A stretch of DNA of 64,000 bases from Mesaphorura yosii (Eukaryota; Arthropoda; Collembola; Poduromorpha; Tullbergiidae), in the NCBI GenBank assembly GCA_009869945.1, contig WIXG01000002.1, forward strand, positions 248,001 to 312,000. The letters are read 5' to 3'. Positions within the stretch are counted from its first letter, which is position 1; every line of letters starts with the position of its first letter. The position numbers and the translations under genes are program-made. The notes under the pieces were generated by a model that saw nothing but the letters and a program-made list of their open reading frames with translations, searched no databases and had not been told where the DNA came from. Of this stretch, positions 1 to 14,308 are shown piece by piece.

Positions 1-1613
1 TTTAAAAGAGCGTTTTCACAAAATTGACGATGAAATTGAACACATTCGGTGCTTAGTGCTTAGCTCACTCGCAATTTCAAGTATTTGGTTGAGGAATTGG
101 CTTTGGCTTGATGCGTGAGATTCTTTTACAGCGTAAGCTAAAATTTTTACCATTCTACTTTATACAATTTTCACTAAAAATCTTTCCAGTTTCCATTTTT
201 GGTATAGATTACATGTTTTAAAGCTTCGTGTCCCAAACCGGCCTTCGGTGGCCTCCGCTGCTTTCCCGTTACAATTACAATTACGATTTTGTACACAAAC
301 CTTAGCTTGCTACCATGCATTATTAAAGCCACGTCACGCTTTAACCAACTCTTAAAGCAATTCTCTACACAATGTACAAAAGATGTAAATGTAAAGTAAC
401 CAACTTAGCAAAACCAAGCCAAAAATTAACGTACTCGTAATAAAATCTGAATTTCTCAAACACGTCGTTTAGCAAACGTTAAATATCCAATTCTTTAAAC
501 TTTGTACAGCACCCTCCAAATCAGCTGAACCAAAACGGTTTTCGTCGTACAGTATCGTAAATATTTTGTCATAAGTCTAATTCGTTAATTACATTATTAA
601 GAATTATCCTGACAAAATACTCGAATCGAGAGCAAATGCAATGCAATGCAAAATGCAAAGAAACGCTAAACTAAAGAGAATTAAACTGAATTGAGGCGAC
701 TATGCTACGAATGCGTTAAAGAAGAGAGAAAGACAGCCAGCATGCGCTAATTATGCTACATTTTGTACCGACGTTTAATCTATGTAAAACTACTCAATTG
801 CTAGTCAATTGTGAATGATTTTTTGGTACATTTTCAATTTAAAGCCTTTTAGCAAATATCCGAATTCGAGAATTCACAGATTTTATTGCTTAATGGAATT
901 CGACTGACGAATTTTCCCAACCTTAGCCTTTAAATAGTAATTCTGTACACATTTACAACGATTGACTTTACGCTTTAAGCTTGACGCTTTAAGATTTTTG
1001 GTGTGGTACAGGAAATTTAAAGCCTACGGTTACGCTCTTATTAAAGTTTAGACAACTAGTCTTTTAGTAAAACAAGAATTACGTTTAAAGCTCACAATTT
1101 AATTCAAGTCCAACACGAATCCAAACTCACCAGCTTAATTGTACTCTTTCTGTGCTGCTGCAAGTAAAATTTGGGCTTTGCCAGAAACTGCGCGACCTTC
1201 AGTGTTTAGTCCATTCATTAATTGGCCGCCTTTTCAACCAGTCTTAAGCCATACGATGCCACCATGTGAAAAGATAGCGTTATCTGGTTGAAAGTGATCG
1301 TTAAAGAGCGGAGCCCTGCGATAGCCCAAAAATAAAGAAGTCGAGCTGATAGCAGAAAGATAGACGACAGTTTCCGTTATGAAAATAGACGCATCTTCGA
1401 CGTTATTCCAAGAATAAATATTTTGTCTGCATATTTCGAGTGTTTGCTTGTTCGAGGTACAACATGCAAGGCCTTTACACGTGAATTCAGGCAACAATAA
1501 AGTAGTGTAGTGAATTAGCAGTAGGTAATAAGTAGTTCATAAATATTGAACACATTCGTTTCGACCGACATGAACACCAACAAGATCAGGAATCAGGACA
1601 GGAGTTTATCAGT
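1..1613 (-). other. Presumed Kr-h1 3' UTR and downstream DNA
   Basis: I see no supportable coding region here. The stretch is AT-rich and lies directly 3' of the Kr-h1 stop codon on the minus strand. A minus-strand AATAAA (plus-strand tttatt at 882-887) lies about 730 nt past the stop and could end the transcript. That the region is 3' UTR is inferred from position only. Confidence 0.4.
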
Positions 1614-4358
1614 TTATGTGCACTTCTCTGCGTACTGAATGACTGACGAGAGTCGGAGCCTCTGCGAGAGGATCGACTCGGATTTCTCCGATTCCGAGTC
1701 GTCCGCTGCACGCGTTAATGGCGCAGCTGGAACGCTTTCCTGGGCGTACTTCTCAAGAATGAGGCTCGACCTCTTCCTCGGGCCGCCTAGTGAAGGTCGG
1801 CTTCGCATCGGGCGCCCGCCGTCCTGGCACTCGTCGGACAGCTCCTCGCACGACCCGTCGCTCATGCCGCTCGGGCTCGATTGCCGTGGCGGTGGGGAGG
1901 GTGAGAGCGAGACGGACTCAGAGTGCGAGAGTGGGCGCCGTGAGAAATCAATGCATAGCTCCTGCGGACTGTCTGACCTTGGCGAAGAGGAAAAGGAGTG
2001 GTGGTGGATCGGGGTCACGGAGACCGTGTGAGGCCCCAACTGGCTGGCTGCCCGTGCCTCCTTCGAGCCACGAGTCAGGGCGAGTGCGAGCACTCCACCC
2101 GACGGGTACATTGACTTGAGTCGGTCAAAACTCTCGTTACTCTCATCGTTACTGCTGTGGCTGTCACGATCGTGATCGTTATAATGCCTTTGATGCTGCG
2201 GCTGATTAACGAGTGGACTAACAACGGCGGATCTGTGCTCTTTCATCATCGCGATAGTTCGGAGCGACGACGAGCCGCCACTGCCACGAGCGTACGGATT
2301 GTAATAATGCTCGTTAACGTTACGTACTTTGCTGCTACTCTGCTGAGACTGCGATTTGAACCCGTTTCCATTCGCGATCGACAGATTTTCTGGAATGCAA
2401 TTCCTGGCTTGGCCCATTGCGTTACGCGTGTGCGTCTGCTGGTTGAACGAGTTTGAGTTTGTGTAGTGACTTGAATTAGATTTCTGCTCGCTCCTACCAA
2501 TTAGCTCAATATCATTTAGCCCGTACCCAAATTTCTCGATGGATGCGAGCACTTTGTCTCGGATGCTTGCACTCTGCATAAAGTGCTTGTCACGCTCATC
2601 AAAACTACTGCCACTTCCATTGCTCGTTTTGTGGTTAAAGCCGAATGTTTTAAAATTGATGTTTGAGTGCGAGCTACCAGAGTTAGTTCGAGTTGGAAGT
2701 ACTTGGTCACCTGACGAAGAGGCGTTGCCGTGCTGCTGAGGAAGTTTGGAGGTCACGTACAAGAAGGTCGTGCGTGATTGCGGGGCCTGGTGGACTTGCA
2801 CCGAAGGAGGCAGCATCGGGTACGGAAGTTGGTTGCCCGACGAGCTCGATCCGCCGCTGCTGCCGCCGAAGTGGTACCCATGCGACTTGGACGAAGACGA
2901 CGGGATCGTCGTCGGAAGAATGTACTCGTCTCCGGGCGAATGTGATCTTGGCGGCGAGGGCGAGGTCGGCGTCGTCAGCGGGGAGCTCTGCGATAGCGAG
3001 GATGAGAGGTCTGAGTCGCTCAGCTCCCGATTCTCCTTGTCGGAGCTGATTGGGGTCAGCGAGGTGAGTGACGACGAGGGCGAGTGCACGATGCGCTGTT
3101 CCGGGACGACGGCCACGTCATCCAGCGAATTGTGCGGTGAATCCCCTCCTGCATGCGTTTTGATGTGCGTTTCCAGTGCCTTCTTTGAGTTGAAGGTCGT
3201 GTTGCAGAGTGTGCACTTGTAAACTTTCTCGCCGTAGTGCGCAACCTGAAGAAAGGAGCCAAGCAGTTCAGCGATTGCGAATTTTCCATAATTGCGAGAA
3301 TGAGAATGAAGAACGAAGAGTGCAAAAGGAGTCGATGTCTTACCTGATGCAGTTTTAGCACGTGATTATAACCAAACGACTTTCCGCATATTTCGCACGA
3401 GTACGGTTTTTCGCCGGTATGTGTCCTCGTGTGTACTTTGAGTTGCTTCGAGCACGTGAAGCCTTTGTTACACACTTTGCATACGTACGGTTTCTCGCCT
3501 GTATGTGTTCGCATGTGGATTACCAGCTGCCCGCTCTGGATGAACGTCTTCTGGCAGACTTGGCACTGGTGCGGCCGTTCTCCAGTGTGAATCCGCATGT
3601 GGCGATGCAGCTTTCCGGAGTGCTCGAAGGCCCGCTCGCAGACTTCGCACTTGTATGGGCGTTCTTTGGTATGAATGCGACGGTGCACCGACAAATTTTC
3701 CTTCACCGAGAAACTCTTGTTGCAGTACTCGCATTGGTATGGCTTTTCTCCAGTGTGAGTGCGGTAGTGACGAGTGAGTCGTGCTGGCACTGAAATAAGA
3801 TAGGGCCATGCAATCGTTAGCTAAGAGCCTCAGTTTGGTCTATTTGCTTTCGCGAGTCTATTTAATATTAATTAGGAACCTACCAGCAAAGGTTTTGTTG
3901 CATATGTCGCACTGATACGCATCCGGGCCATTCACGTCACGATGTGAGCGAAGATGGTTCTGAAAAGTGTTTTTCTGCTGGAAACTCTTGCCGCAGAATC
4001 CGCACTGAAATCCGGTGCCGGCTGAGCCACTGCTGCTCAGCGAATTGCTTCGGTTGATGGGCGAGGCGGATCCGTGCGGACTACTCATGTCGAGTTCGGT
4101 TGACATCTTCGACAGAATTCCCATCTGCTGCTGCTGCAGCGTCGTGATTGGGTTTGGGACCATGCTGTCGTTTTTGTTGTATTGATAAAGGCTGACTTCT
4201 GGCGTGCAGATTACTTTCTGACCCTGGCCGCCAGCCGAACGTTTTGGTGACGACGATTCGTCGATATCAGCCTTGAAGAGAAAGTTTGGCGAGTGAAGAC
4301 GAACTGATGATCCTGGCGAGGTTCTGCTGCTGTTGTCGATATCGCTGTTGCTTGTCAT
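1614..4358 (-). CDS. Kr-h1: Krüppel homolog 1, C2H2 zinc-finger transcription factor
   Basis: Kr-h1 is the nuclear early-response factor that carries the juvenile-hormone signal and represses metamorphic genes in insects. The coding exons are 3884-4358, 3344-3789 and 1614-3245 (minus strand), joined by short GT-AG introns; they give 2553 nt, 850 aa. Eight C2H2 fingers are visible: residues 117-139 (FQCGFCGKSF start), 148-170 (ending PARLTRHYRTH, split by intron 1), then six more to about residue 340 joined by TGEKP-type linkers. Fingers such as SVKENLSVHRRIH, EHSGKLHRHMRIH, IQSGQLVIHMRTH and CSKQLKVHTRTH are the family signature. The long C-terminal half is rich in Ser, Asn and Gly and ends in a basic segment (GGPRKRSSLILEKYA) and a final RLRLSSVIQYAEK block. 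The start is the first ATG in the open frame of the first coding exon. Non-coding 5' exons probably lie further upstream, as is usual for this gene. Confidence 0.95.
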
Positions 4359-7300
4359 TCTCCGTTCTTAATCCAGCAAGGTAAAATTGCTCTTGCATTT
4401 AGCGCCGCCAGATTGACCATTTACGATTAAATACCTGTAACGCACGTAAAAAGGGACTTCTGTTAATAAATATTAACCATATTAGCATTGTGATCGAATG
4501 AATCCTTCTTTAATGAGGAATTCGTGCCTACGTGCAAAAAGGCAGACCAACAATCGCAATCAAAACGTACGTGTTGTATGAATCTAGGTCGTGGTTCTCT
4601 CTATTAAGAGTGCAAACGCAATTGGCAATTGGGCACGCTCAAATTCGCTGCTGCTGTTGCAGCATGACAAGTTTTGAAATTCGAATTGACATGTGACCGA
4701 CCCCTTCATAACAATGCTCAATGCTCTTCTGCAATGGCGCTTGTGATGGGGTAAGGTTAGTTTCTCGTTGCCTTTCGCAAACTTAAACTAACAATGGCAA
4801 TGGCAATAATAATGATAATGACTAATGAAGCTGAATGAAAACGTGGTTGACGGTTGTCGCTGAAAGACCCCGCGATTTATTTGCCGAGTGGTACTGACTC
4901 GTAGTACAAACGTATTTTTTTTATGGAATTTGATATTTCCCTTTGTATTTGGCAGTTGGCTATTTACATTTGCCGATTTACCCAAATTTCATGTGTAAAA
5001 TAGAAGGCTATGCCCTGTGAAGCGTGCCAATGAATGAAACAAACGCAATGTCTCCACAACGCGACGCAAATGCCATTGGACTATGTACTAGGAACGCTCT
5101 GGTCACGCTTGGTGAAAAATTACGATCACCACATTTTCCTTGAAATGAGCAAAGGTAATTAGCTTACAGCTGAAGTAGCGTCAGTAGTGACGCTCAACTG
5201 AGTGAGTCAATTTCTATACTTAGAATGCTTATCGCTTAGCCACTAAGCCATCACCTGATTCATTTACTACTAATATCGACTTCTGTCATTCTGCCATTTT
5301 CAAATGTCATTATCACGTAACAGTTCAATATAATCACCCAAAAGTGGTGGGTGTGCTCTGTGCAAGCCTTTAAATGGGTGGATTAGCAATTCCATGTAAT
5401 GCAAATGCAAGTCTGGGAAGTTTCATTTTTCAGAATTTATCGCTTTCGTTTTACGACACGCCATGAAGTCGAAGCTAAAGTCTGTCTGATACATTTTTTG
5501 TTTACCCTCCCGTCAAAACGAGGTACTTTCATACTTTGTGAGAGTAATATTTGCTCTTGACGTATAAAGCTTTGAATTGTCATTGCCTTGCATGGCCATG
5601 GACTCATGGCCGAAAGAACCCCAGCAATTCTGCGAAATAACGACATTCCACGCAGACGTAATTAACAAGGCAAGTGGTAGGGCAGGGCAGGAAATACTCT
5701 GCCTTTGCCAGGTGTTGCCCGAATGTCGAATTTCATGCAGAGCCAAAGGCATAGACAATAAGACAATATTTATTGGCAAACACAATATAGTTGCAAATAC
5801 GAAATGTGCAGTGCAAAGGGGAAGCGCGAAAGGCGAAACACTTAAATACACCCTCAAAAGCAATACCGGAAAGACCATTAAAATTCGTAGAAGCATTATC
5901 TCCAGTGCAATTCACGCAGCAAACTGCAGACGCACGGAGGTTTTATGCGTCTGCTTGCGACGAACACTGGGCTAGGGCATGGTTTCTATGTTGCACCCAC
6001 TGCATTGCTTGAGCTGTGCACAAAGAGTGAAATAGCACAAGGTTACAAAAAACAGAACTGCCAAGTCAAGCCAAACCGAGTCAAATGTGCAAAAACACAT
6101 AGAGTGATGCGAGTCAGTATTTGCAAGGGGATCGCGATTGCATGCAATGAAAATTCACAGGGGAAGATTCGCGGCTCGCTTAGCTCGTACAATGAATAGT
6201 GAAGGGCGGTGTGGGGCGAAAGCCGTGATCAGAAGTGAGTACCAAATTCGCACAGTTAAGAAGACGGATCACGAAACTTAATTTTGGTTCGCAAGGCCTT
6301 CTCTGAAGCCAATAATAGTAGTACTCTACTCTACTCGCCGAACATTACCAGCTCAACACGAAACTGGCAACCCAATCCCAGCGTGTCGCGCGTCCTCCAT
6401 TTCGCAATGCAATGCCAAAAGTACCTGAAACTAACCTCATACAAGTCTGTGCGCTAACTGTGCAAATTGATGGCTGCGCCTGGACTCAACTCAACCACGC
6501 TCATGTTAAGTGAGGTCAAGACGCAGCAGCCAGCCAAGCCAACAAGAAGGCACAGAAAAAGCTAAAGCCGGAGCTTTTGCGAATTGCGAGTATCAAACAG
6601 GCCAGACTTCGTGATATTTTACCATGGCTTTTCTCCTTTGCTTGGCGTGCCCATCTTGTCTCAATACAAATGCATGTTTACCAGTGGAATTCAATACGAA
6701 CAATTGTCGTGTGATTGGCAGCAAAAGCAACAATGCTTCACCGTTGCGGACTCAGAGCCACGATCCTTGCACGATTTTTGCATGAGTAGCATGCAAATCA
6801 TGTCAAGCCAGACGGTGTGATGGAACGGATGATTTGCACATTCATTTAGCTGTCCGAATGACTTTCGGACTTTGTACGTAAACAACGAACACGAAACTAA
6901 AATTGTTAAGAGTGTATGAATTGAATTGCCTGAAATGGTGCTCTACGTGATGGTGATGATCGTCCGTCTTTCTGCGTCATCTCATGCATACGAATGATGT
7001 ACTTCACACTTTGAATCTTTGAATTGGAAATGAACCGAATCGAAGGAGTTACAACTGACTTGACTCACGACCATGAAAAATTCTCAATGCATGAAACAAT
7101 TGAGTCAATGAGTCAAATTACAAATATTGTGCATGAATTCGCAATCGCAAATGGCATGGGCATGTCCTTTCCTTAAGGCCTCGTTTTCGTCATCAAAACA
7201 TGTACACATTGTTTTTCTTTCACGAAAACGAAGGCCATCAGCAGGCAAGCCATACTTCAGTGTGCTAAATCTCAATTCCAAAATTGCCTAGCAGCAGCAG

Positions 7301-8188
7301 CACGAATGAGGAAAAGGCTAAAGCGACCAGGCCAATCGTCGTAAGTACTTCACACAACCCTCAATCAATGTATCCTGGCGTGGCAGTGGCAATGACAAAG
7401 TCCTTCAGCTTCAGAACGTCGTGGTACCTGCCTGACTGCATGCAATTTTGAAACAATGTGCAGATGAATTTAAAATGAGTAAACAAGATTCAGCTGACTT
7501 CGACTGCTGCTTCTGCTGCAATGCAACCGTCGTTCATCACGAGAATTTTAAGTAAAGACTCCTTTCATAACCTCAATTAACATAAAAACGGCTGATCAGA
7601 CATGGCCAGTATTTTTCCATTCAGCAATCTTGCCAATTGCCACTGCCATTAATTCCATGCCCAACAAGTGACCTGCTAGCGTACATTTAATTCCAGACTT
7701 CTAATTTATTTTTGCATACAAATGTAACGCGAGGCAGTCCGGCTACTCAATGAATGAGGTGCTAATTCGCTAATTCGTTAATTGCCGTTTTCCAGTACCA
7801 ACTCAAAGTCCAGTTCTTGGACACAATTTGCATTTTGTACTTGGAAAATCCGGTCTTGCGTCCGCTGCTGCTGAAAAATGCACCTTTGACTTGTTTCAAC
7901 GCTCACAAATGACGCCGAGGCAGTTTGAGACGCTTTCACCGAATTTCATTTCATTACCGCATTGCATCACTCCAGACTTGCACCAGACGACCGAGATGAG
8001 GGACCACCGAGCGAGATTTTTATTCAGGCTTGTCCAGCCAGTGAAGCGCTCATCGTTCCAATTTTCTCGTGCATTTTACATTCCCTGCCCTGCCTTGGAG
8101 TATCGTATCACGGCTCCCGTCATCATTAATTCCGTGCACAACCCAATATAGCCACAGCCAGGGTGCAATCCTCTTTTTTAGAATTCAG

Positions 8189-8200
8189 GGCCTCCACGTG
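8189..8200 (+). promoter_or_regulatory. Putative juvenile-hormone response element (GGCCTCCACGTG)
   Basis: The 12-mer GGCCTCCACGTG contains an E-box (CACGTG) with the CTC extension. This matches, as I recall it, the core of the kJHRE bound by Met/SRC at insect Kr-h1 genes. It lies 3.8 kb upstream of the Kr-h1 start codon. Function is inferred from motif and position. Confidence 0.5.
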
Positions 8201-11200
8201 TAGGAAAACAATTTTTTTTAACTTGTTTTTCTCAACCCGTGGTACGACGAATTCTGTGCAACTACGACACGACCTCATGCTTGCCTACATTGTAACAGTA
8301 GTGAATAGTGATTCATAACCACAGTGAACTCCGTCCTCGTACTCGTACTGTGCGGATGCTTAATGCTGGGAAAATGCTGAATGCAACGTAGTCAGCGTAC
8401 ACTTTTAACTCGGCGCAGCGTATTACAGAAAGTACCTAACTATACTGAGTCTAAACATTCGTAAATAGACTGCACTTCGTATGTACACGCTGAGCTGTGA
8501 GGAATCCAAGACTCTACCCCGACCTCTCATACTACACACAAGTTTATGCTACACGTGCCGTCGACTGCCCCGGACAGAGCATTTCGGCCCAGAAAATGTT
8601 CAACTCTCGGCTCTACATGGGACAAAAGTAGGCCTTTCCCAATGTAATCTTTTATAATACCTTCACCCCAACAAAACACAGTCACTATGCATGCACGTAG
8701 TAAACACATTAAAACCTTCGCCAATGCAATGCGGGCAATTGCTAATGCTATAAATGCTACTACAGTTAATTGTGATCAGTTACCTAATTGAGCTACCAGT
8801 TCAGGTTATTTACGTATGATTAATTCAAAATGCATGAATGATGACCGTTCTAAAAATAAGCCATGAAATCCAAATTCCAAAGATCATCTGCAATCATCCC
8901 GTAGTTAATTGTGAAGGATTGTGAGGGATTGTGTGATAGCTGAGCCTGAGCCTTGGCCTTAAATGCCTCTGCTTTCCGCCTATTTGTCAATTGCCCTTGC
9001 CCAAAATTCTTTGTAAGGCGATGCGGTGACCCCGTTGAAGGGAAAATTCCGTAGCGAACGGTGAAAGTCTGAAGACGCGACGGTATGAGACTTGACATTG
9101 AAATGGTACTTACCGAAAGATTCTGAAAGTTGTGATGGAGCTTAAAGCAATTGAGTTGATGAGGACTTCCAAGATTTGCTTGCCTTCGAATAAATTGATG
9201 AGGCTTGGGCTCGTCTCTTATCAGAAAAATATAGATAAAGCTCTGTTTGTCCTGTGCGGCACAATTCACATTTTGTCTAGCCTTTCACTTAATTGTCACT
9301 GATTACTGGGCAGGGCACAATGTCAACTGTGCGAATTGCCCGTGCACCGTTCCGAAAGGTTCTCACTTGTGCGGATCCGGGGCAACAATGGAAAGGTGAG
9401 AACTTGCCAGCCAAGTCAAAGTATGAGACGGTAAAAATGCTGCGCGTCTGTAGGAGAAGCGGATCTCACGTCGTCGTGTTGTGTTGTGTGTGGACTTGAC
9501 CAACGTTGTATTCTGACTGAGTTGAGACGACTCGACTGCCAAAGCCAAAGTCGCTTGTACGGCTCGTAGGATGAATGGGATTTTACTACAGACAAACTCT
9601 TCTACGTGGCTCGTTGCTCCACTGGCTGGTGGCTTGACGCTCGACTCGACAATGTTACTCTTTCTCCTTAGTCGCTCTGGTCTGATGCGTTGCGTTCTCG
9701 CTATTACATAATTCGCCTCAGCCTCGTCTTGAACATGCACATACGAAATGTTTTGAAATTCTCAACAGTGCAGCGCAGCAGCGACGATGCGATGCGTTTA
9801 TGCGTCTGAAAGAAAGGTAAATAGCACAATGATAATTAGCGATTTAATTCCGGCTCAATTCGGTTACTCAGGTCAATGACGAACACGAGACGGCACTTCA
9901 ACGCTTTAATGCCTGCAATGTGCCTTTCCCTTTGCCCTCGCTTTGCTGTGCCCGTGCTTGCCGTGTGGCAGTGACAATATGGGCATGGACAATCTGACAG
10001 TTGTCAATTGCTACTACACTGCAATTGCCATGAAGTGGCCTAGTGTTCTAATGAGATTTCTATTTGCACAAAGTTCAAGTGTACTTACTTCAAATGACAA
10101 CGAAAGCGGCTCGTGATTTTGTCTCGCACCTAGCGCAGATGCAGAATTGACGAAATTGGCTAAATTCTCACTGGATTCTTGACTTTTTTAAATGTAGACT
10201 GGAAAAATAGACTTTAGACTTTATTTTGCTGCACCAAATTATTAATTTTGACTGAAAACGTGTATTTTACTTTCTCTACTCGAAAATAGACTCTGTCAGG
10301 TTTTCACCGTCTTTTTGTCTCAGGTTAACTGCTAACGCTTATAGTTTAGTTTCTCTGCAAATATTGACTGAATGCACTAATCGAGCACTGGACCACGACT
10401 GGATCCTTGCGACCCGAGTTGAGTTGGTTTTAACGTAATTTTGGCCGTAGCCGCAGTGTGCAGTCGTCCGTGCGTTACTAGAAAGCAAATTGTGCGTCTG
10501 TCTCAATCTCGCCTTGCCTTGCCGATCTGATCTGAACTGAACGCGTTGGGAGCCGACGCATTTATGCGTTCGTTCTTGGGTTGATTCAACTTTTTCTTCG
10601 TTGCCGTGCGCTGGCAGTAAGAGGCCAGGCTTGGGCTTGGCGTTCTATGTTGATGCGTATGAGAATGGGTTCTTCGTTCTGCGTAGCCCCGTGCAGTGCG
10701 TAGAGATTTTGCTGTGGAGTGGCAGTGGCAGGCATTCTTCCTCGGTCTCCATACATAGCCAGCAGCCCTGGCGTGGCGTGGGTTTGGGTATTTGGATAAC
10801 CCAGAGTGTCAACTTCCCCAACGCCACGCCACGTCAAGCCAAGCCATACTCAAAGTAACTTCATACATTAAATGTTGCCGTATGTGCGCCTAAAAAGGAG
10901 TCAGTCAGTCAAAGGGGTCATCCACATGCCAGGCCAGCACGAAACTTTCCATAGACCTGAATTTTGGCATTGTACTGCTCATTATAAGGCGGTGGTGATA
11001 TGCCAATGTCTAAATTATGCGGGTGCGTGTAAGCTGTACACATTAAACGCACATGCACTATTCACTATTGTATTTGTACACCAGGACGTACCATTTGCTA
11101 TGAATCATGTATCGCCATTTCTAAACGCATTACGCACAAAGTGCGTGCACTGCTTGAAAATCTTGCCAAAATCACACCATGGTCAAATGAGTTAAGCTAT

Positions 11201-11988
11201 CATATGCTTATTGAAAGCATGCTCGATTCTGATTGACTGGTTGCAGACCTAATGACTTGAACTTTATTGAGACTCGTTGCTTGCTTGTTGCTCTCTCTTC
11301 CTCAGACCGCCATATCAATTTGACGAAAATTCATTGTGTATGACGCACAAGTAACAAGTGCATGTCTAACTCAATTGTGAGTATGTTTGAAGATTTGATG
11401 ATATTCCACTTTTTTGCTGCGAGTTGACTTAATAATTAAAGCAAGCCGATCGAAATTGGATCAGGGCACGGGCACATAAATTTCTCAGGTAGGCAGGCTC
11501 AGAATCATGCAACGTAAAGTCGAAGTCGTAATCAAAGTGCAGTTCTGCAGGCATCTACACATTCGCATTGTGGGTCCGCGTAACTTCTTAAAATTTCGGT
11601 GCAGAGCTTATGAAGCCATGAAGCCGAGTTCATTAGTTTTTTAATTATAAAGCGGCCTGTTATTTGCGTGCAAGATCCAAGCATCCAAGTGTATGTTTCG
11701 AGTTCCATGACATTTATCAAAGCCGGCAAACGCACAAGATGAGAATCTGGCCTCGCACGCACTCCGCCCAACGCGGGGCAACACCTTCACCTTTGCTTAT
11801 ACGATGGCTTGGCTATAATAATGAAGCGGTTATCCGTACAGAGATTTATTTCAGCTTTGGTTCGCGTTAAATGCAGAATAGAGCAGAGAGTGCCAGGCCA
11901 GGCCGTGGAACGAGTTGTACTACTTTGTCTACTGCTGCGGTGATAGTCTTCAGAGCGAGACTCCTCCTCAGACACGTTCCGGACTCTT

Positions 11989-11997
11989 CTCCACGTG
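11989..11997 (+). promoter_or_regulatory. CTCCACGTG motif upstream of Kr-h1
   Basis: Second copy of the extended E-box, here within the near-palindrome TTCTCCACGTGGAA, 7.6 kb 5' of the Kr-h1 ATG. A possible Met binding site by motif only. Confidence 0.35.
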
Positions 11998-14299
11998 GAA
12001 ATCCACGACCTTCGACCTCAAATTCAAAGCTGTGCTATTGCACTCTCGAAAACTCGTCTTCTCTTTTCACACTCTTGGCATTTTTTGTTAACTATGCAGC
12101 TCAACTGAAACTCAATGCTCTGCCTGCCTGCGTGCACGCACGCATGTATGCAATCGTCGCTTCATTCTCAAGCGTTCGCTGTATCGCATTCCATATTCCC
12201 TTGCCATACAAGAGCAAGAAGCAGATTTCGTTCCTTCGTACTCGTACACGAGATTCGCGTACATTTTATTATTGTTGCCCTATTCGCTTATTCGCCCTGA
12301 TGCTGTGCTAATAAATGTTGTGATGTTGGGTTTATGAAATAAATTTCACACGTTTGGCTAGCAATCTAGCCTAGAAAAGTACAACGCGAACTTGATTGTA
12401 GCAGCGTTAGCGTCAACGATGAGTTTTGTTTTGACAGCGCTTGTAACAACTGGAATTTTTCCATGAAGGCCACGATTCACGAATCACGGGTTTCAGATCG
12501 TGATCGAAGTAATTATTCATGTAACGCGATCGCGATTCTGTGGTCCGGTTTGGCGGAAAGTCTGGTTAATAGCTGAAGTCCGTCGTCCAATCATCGCCTG
12601 AGCCTGAGCCATACGTAATCTCAAAGTTCAGGGAGATCGACATCGGCAACTCATTTTCGTCGTTGATGATCGCCACAGATGTTGCAGCTGTAATTAAAAC
12701 CGAGACCATTCGTAGTATTGTTATGCTGCATGTTTAAGGAACAGTGTAATTGTAATTACAGGCAAGGAATTTGTGCCTGCCTATTTCTTCGTCCAGCAAG
12801 CTTACTGAAACAAAATTCCTCAGGTAAAATACGAAATACAGGAATAAATCAAGAACAAGACTGCGAAGAAGAAACAGCGTTTGGTCCTGTTTCTTAATTC
12901 TTCTGCGTTCTGAGAGTTGAGCGAGTCAGACACGCACACGCAAGATGCAAGATATAAGACACAATTTCAAACGTCCTGAATATTTTCCCACACATCAGCT
13001 TTCACGGGTCAAGCCCGCCAAGGTTCAACCTTGCTCCTACTTCCATTTTTCATTTTCCAATCTCGGTCCACCGAGACACCAAATGGTCAAATAATTGGGC
13101 CTCGATCTCTCGATGAGTTCATTACCAAAAAGCACGTACGCGGCTGGGCAGAGAGAATTTTCAACCTTAAATCATCGACATTCCTGGGAAAGCCAACCGG
13201 CCAGATTTAAGCCTGAATAATGGCCATTACTCAGTTAAATTTAACCTGCTCACCTAAAACGAACGAGCTTTTCACGGCGCAAACGCAAATTATGATATCA
13301 TACACCGATACATTAATCATAATCAATTACGATCGAGTATTAATCACTGGCAACAGTAATTCCTAATTCGTACTTAGATCGACAGCGACGGCTTCAAGTT
13401 GTCAATTTGCATTTGACAGAAAGACTTTGTGTCATGTACCTCCGCCTGCCAAGCTGAAGTGCTTTCAATTAAATCACATGAGGACTGCACGAATGCATGC
13501 GCCTGCACTTTGAAGTCGCATTCGTCAACACTCAAGACTTGGCAGTCAGAAGTCAACATGGATCATTGAAATGATCAATGTATTATGGGACCTGCTTTCC
13601 AGGTCTGTCAATGTTGAGAGCTTGCACGTACTTCGTACAGGAACTGGCGAACGAGCACTGATGATTGATTCGTGATGGTGCTTACTTTACCTGAATGAAC
13701 CCGCATCAACGTTGACATCGACTGCCGACGTCATTCGCAAATAATTTTGTGGATACGTGCGGCAAAATCTGTCTAGTCAGTATCCAGTCAGCTCAAATTT
13801 ATAATCATTCAACCCGAAAATAATCTTTCCAATCGCACGTACACACTGCATTGTCCACTTTTTGGAATTTTGGTTGTTTCAGGTATTTTATTTTCGATGC
13901 CAGCAGACAGAGCATCAATCAGCGATCTGTTTAGCATTCGAGCAACACGTGCATCGACCTGGACTCTGAACTGAATAAACCCGGCGCTTGATTGCATCAA
14001 CATCATCATCCAAACAGGCAGTAAACAAAGGAAAAGTGGAGCAAACACAAAACTCTGTCTGCATTGTACAAGAAAGTCAAAGGGTTAAGTAATCTTTTCT
14101 GGAAAACTTCGGGGAAGTTTTTATGCGTTTGCAATGAATGCATTGCATTCGTACGCTTACGCATACGCATCGCTGCCAAAGATGCGTGGCTTCTTCCTCT
14201 TTCTTGCGTATGCCGCCGACACAATGGGCCGCGTACGTTGGAAGACGACAGGCAGGCAGAAAATAGTTGAGAGAGCATAGAACTCTGGTGCGGTGCTTA

Positions 14300-14308
14300 C
14301 ACGTGGAG
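14300..14308 (-). promoter_or_regulatory. CTCCACGTG motif (minus strand) upstream of Kr-h1
   Basis: Third copy, read on the minus strand (same strand as Kr-h1) as GGACTCCACGTGTAAG, 9.9 kb 5' of the Kr-h1 ATG. Motif-based inference only. Confidence 0.35.

Noticed and set aside
1639-3222. Plus-strand open frames of 100-158 codons
   Set aside because: They lie antisense to the last Kr-h1 exon and reflect its codon bias; their sequence has no domain.
3362-3793. Plus-strand 143-codon frame
   Set aside because: Mirror of the Kr-h1 zinc-finger exon; the apparent repeats come from the finger codons.
12115-12311. Two overlapping plus-strand frames of 60-146 codons
   Set aside because: No domain, no signal peptide, overlapping frames of random-looking composition.
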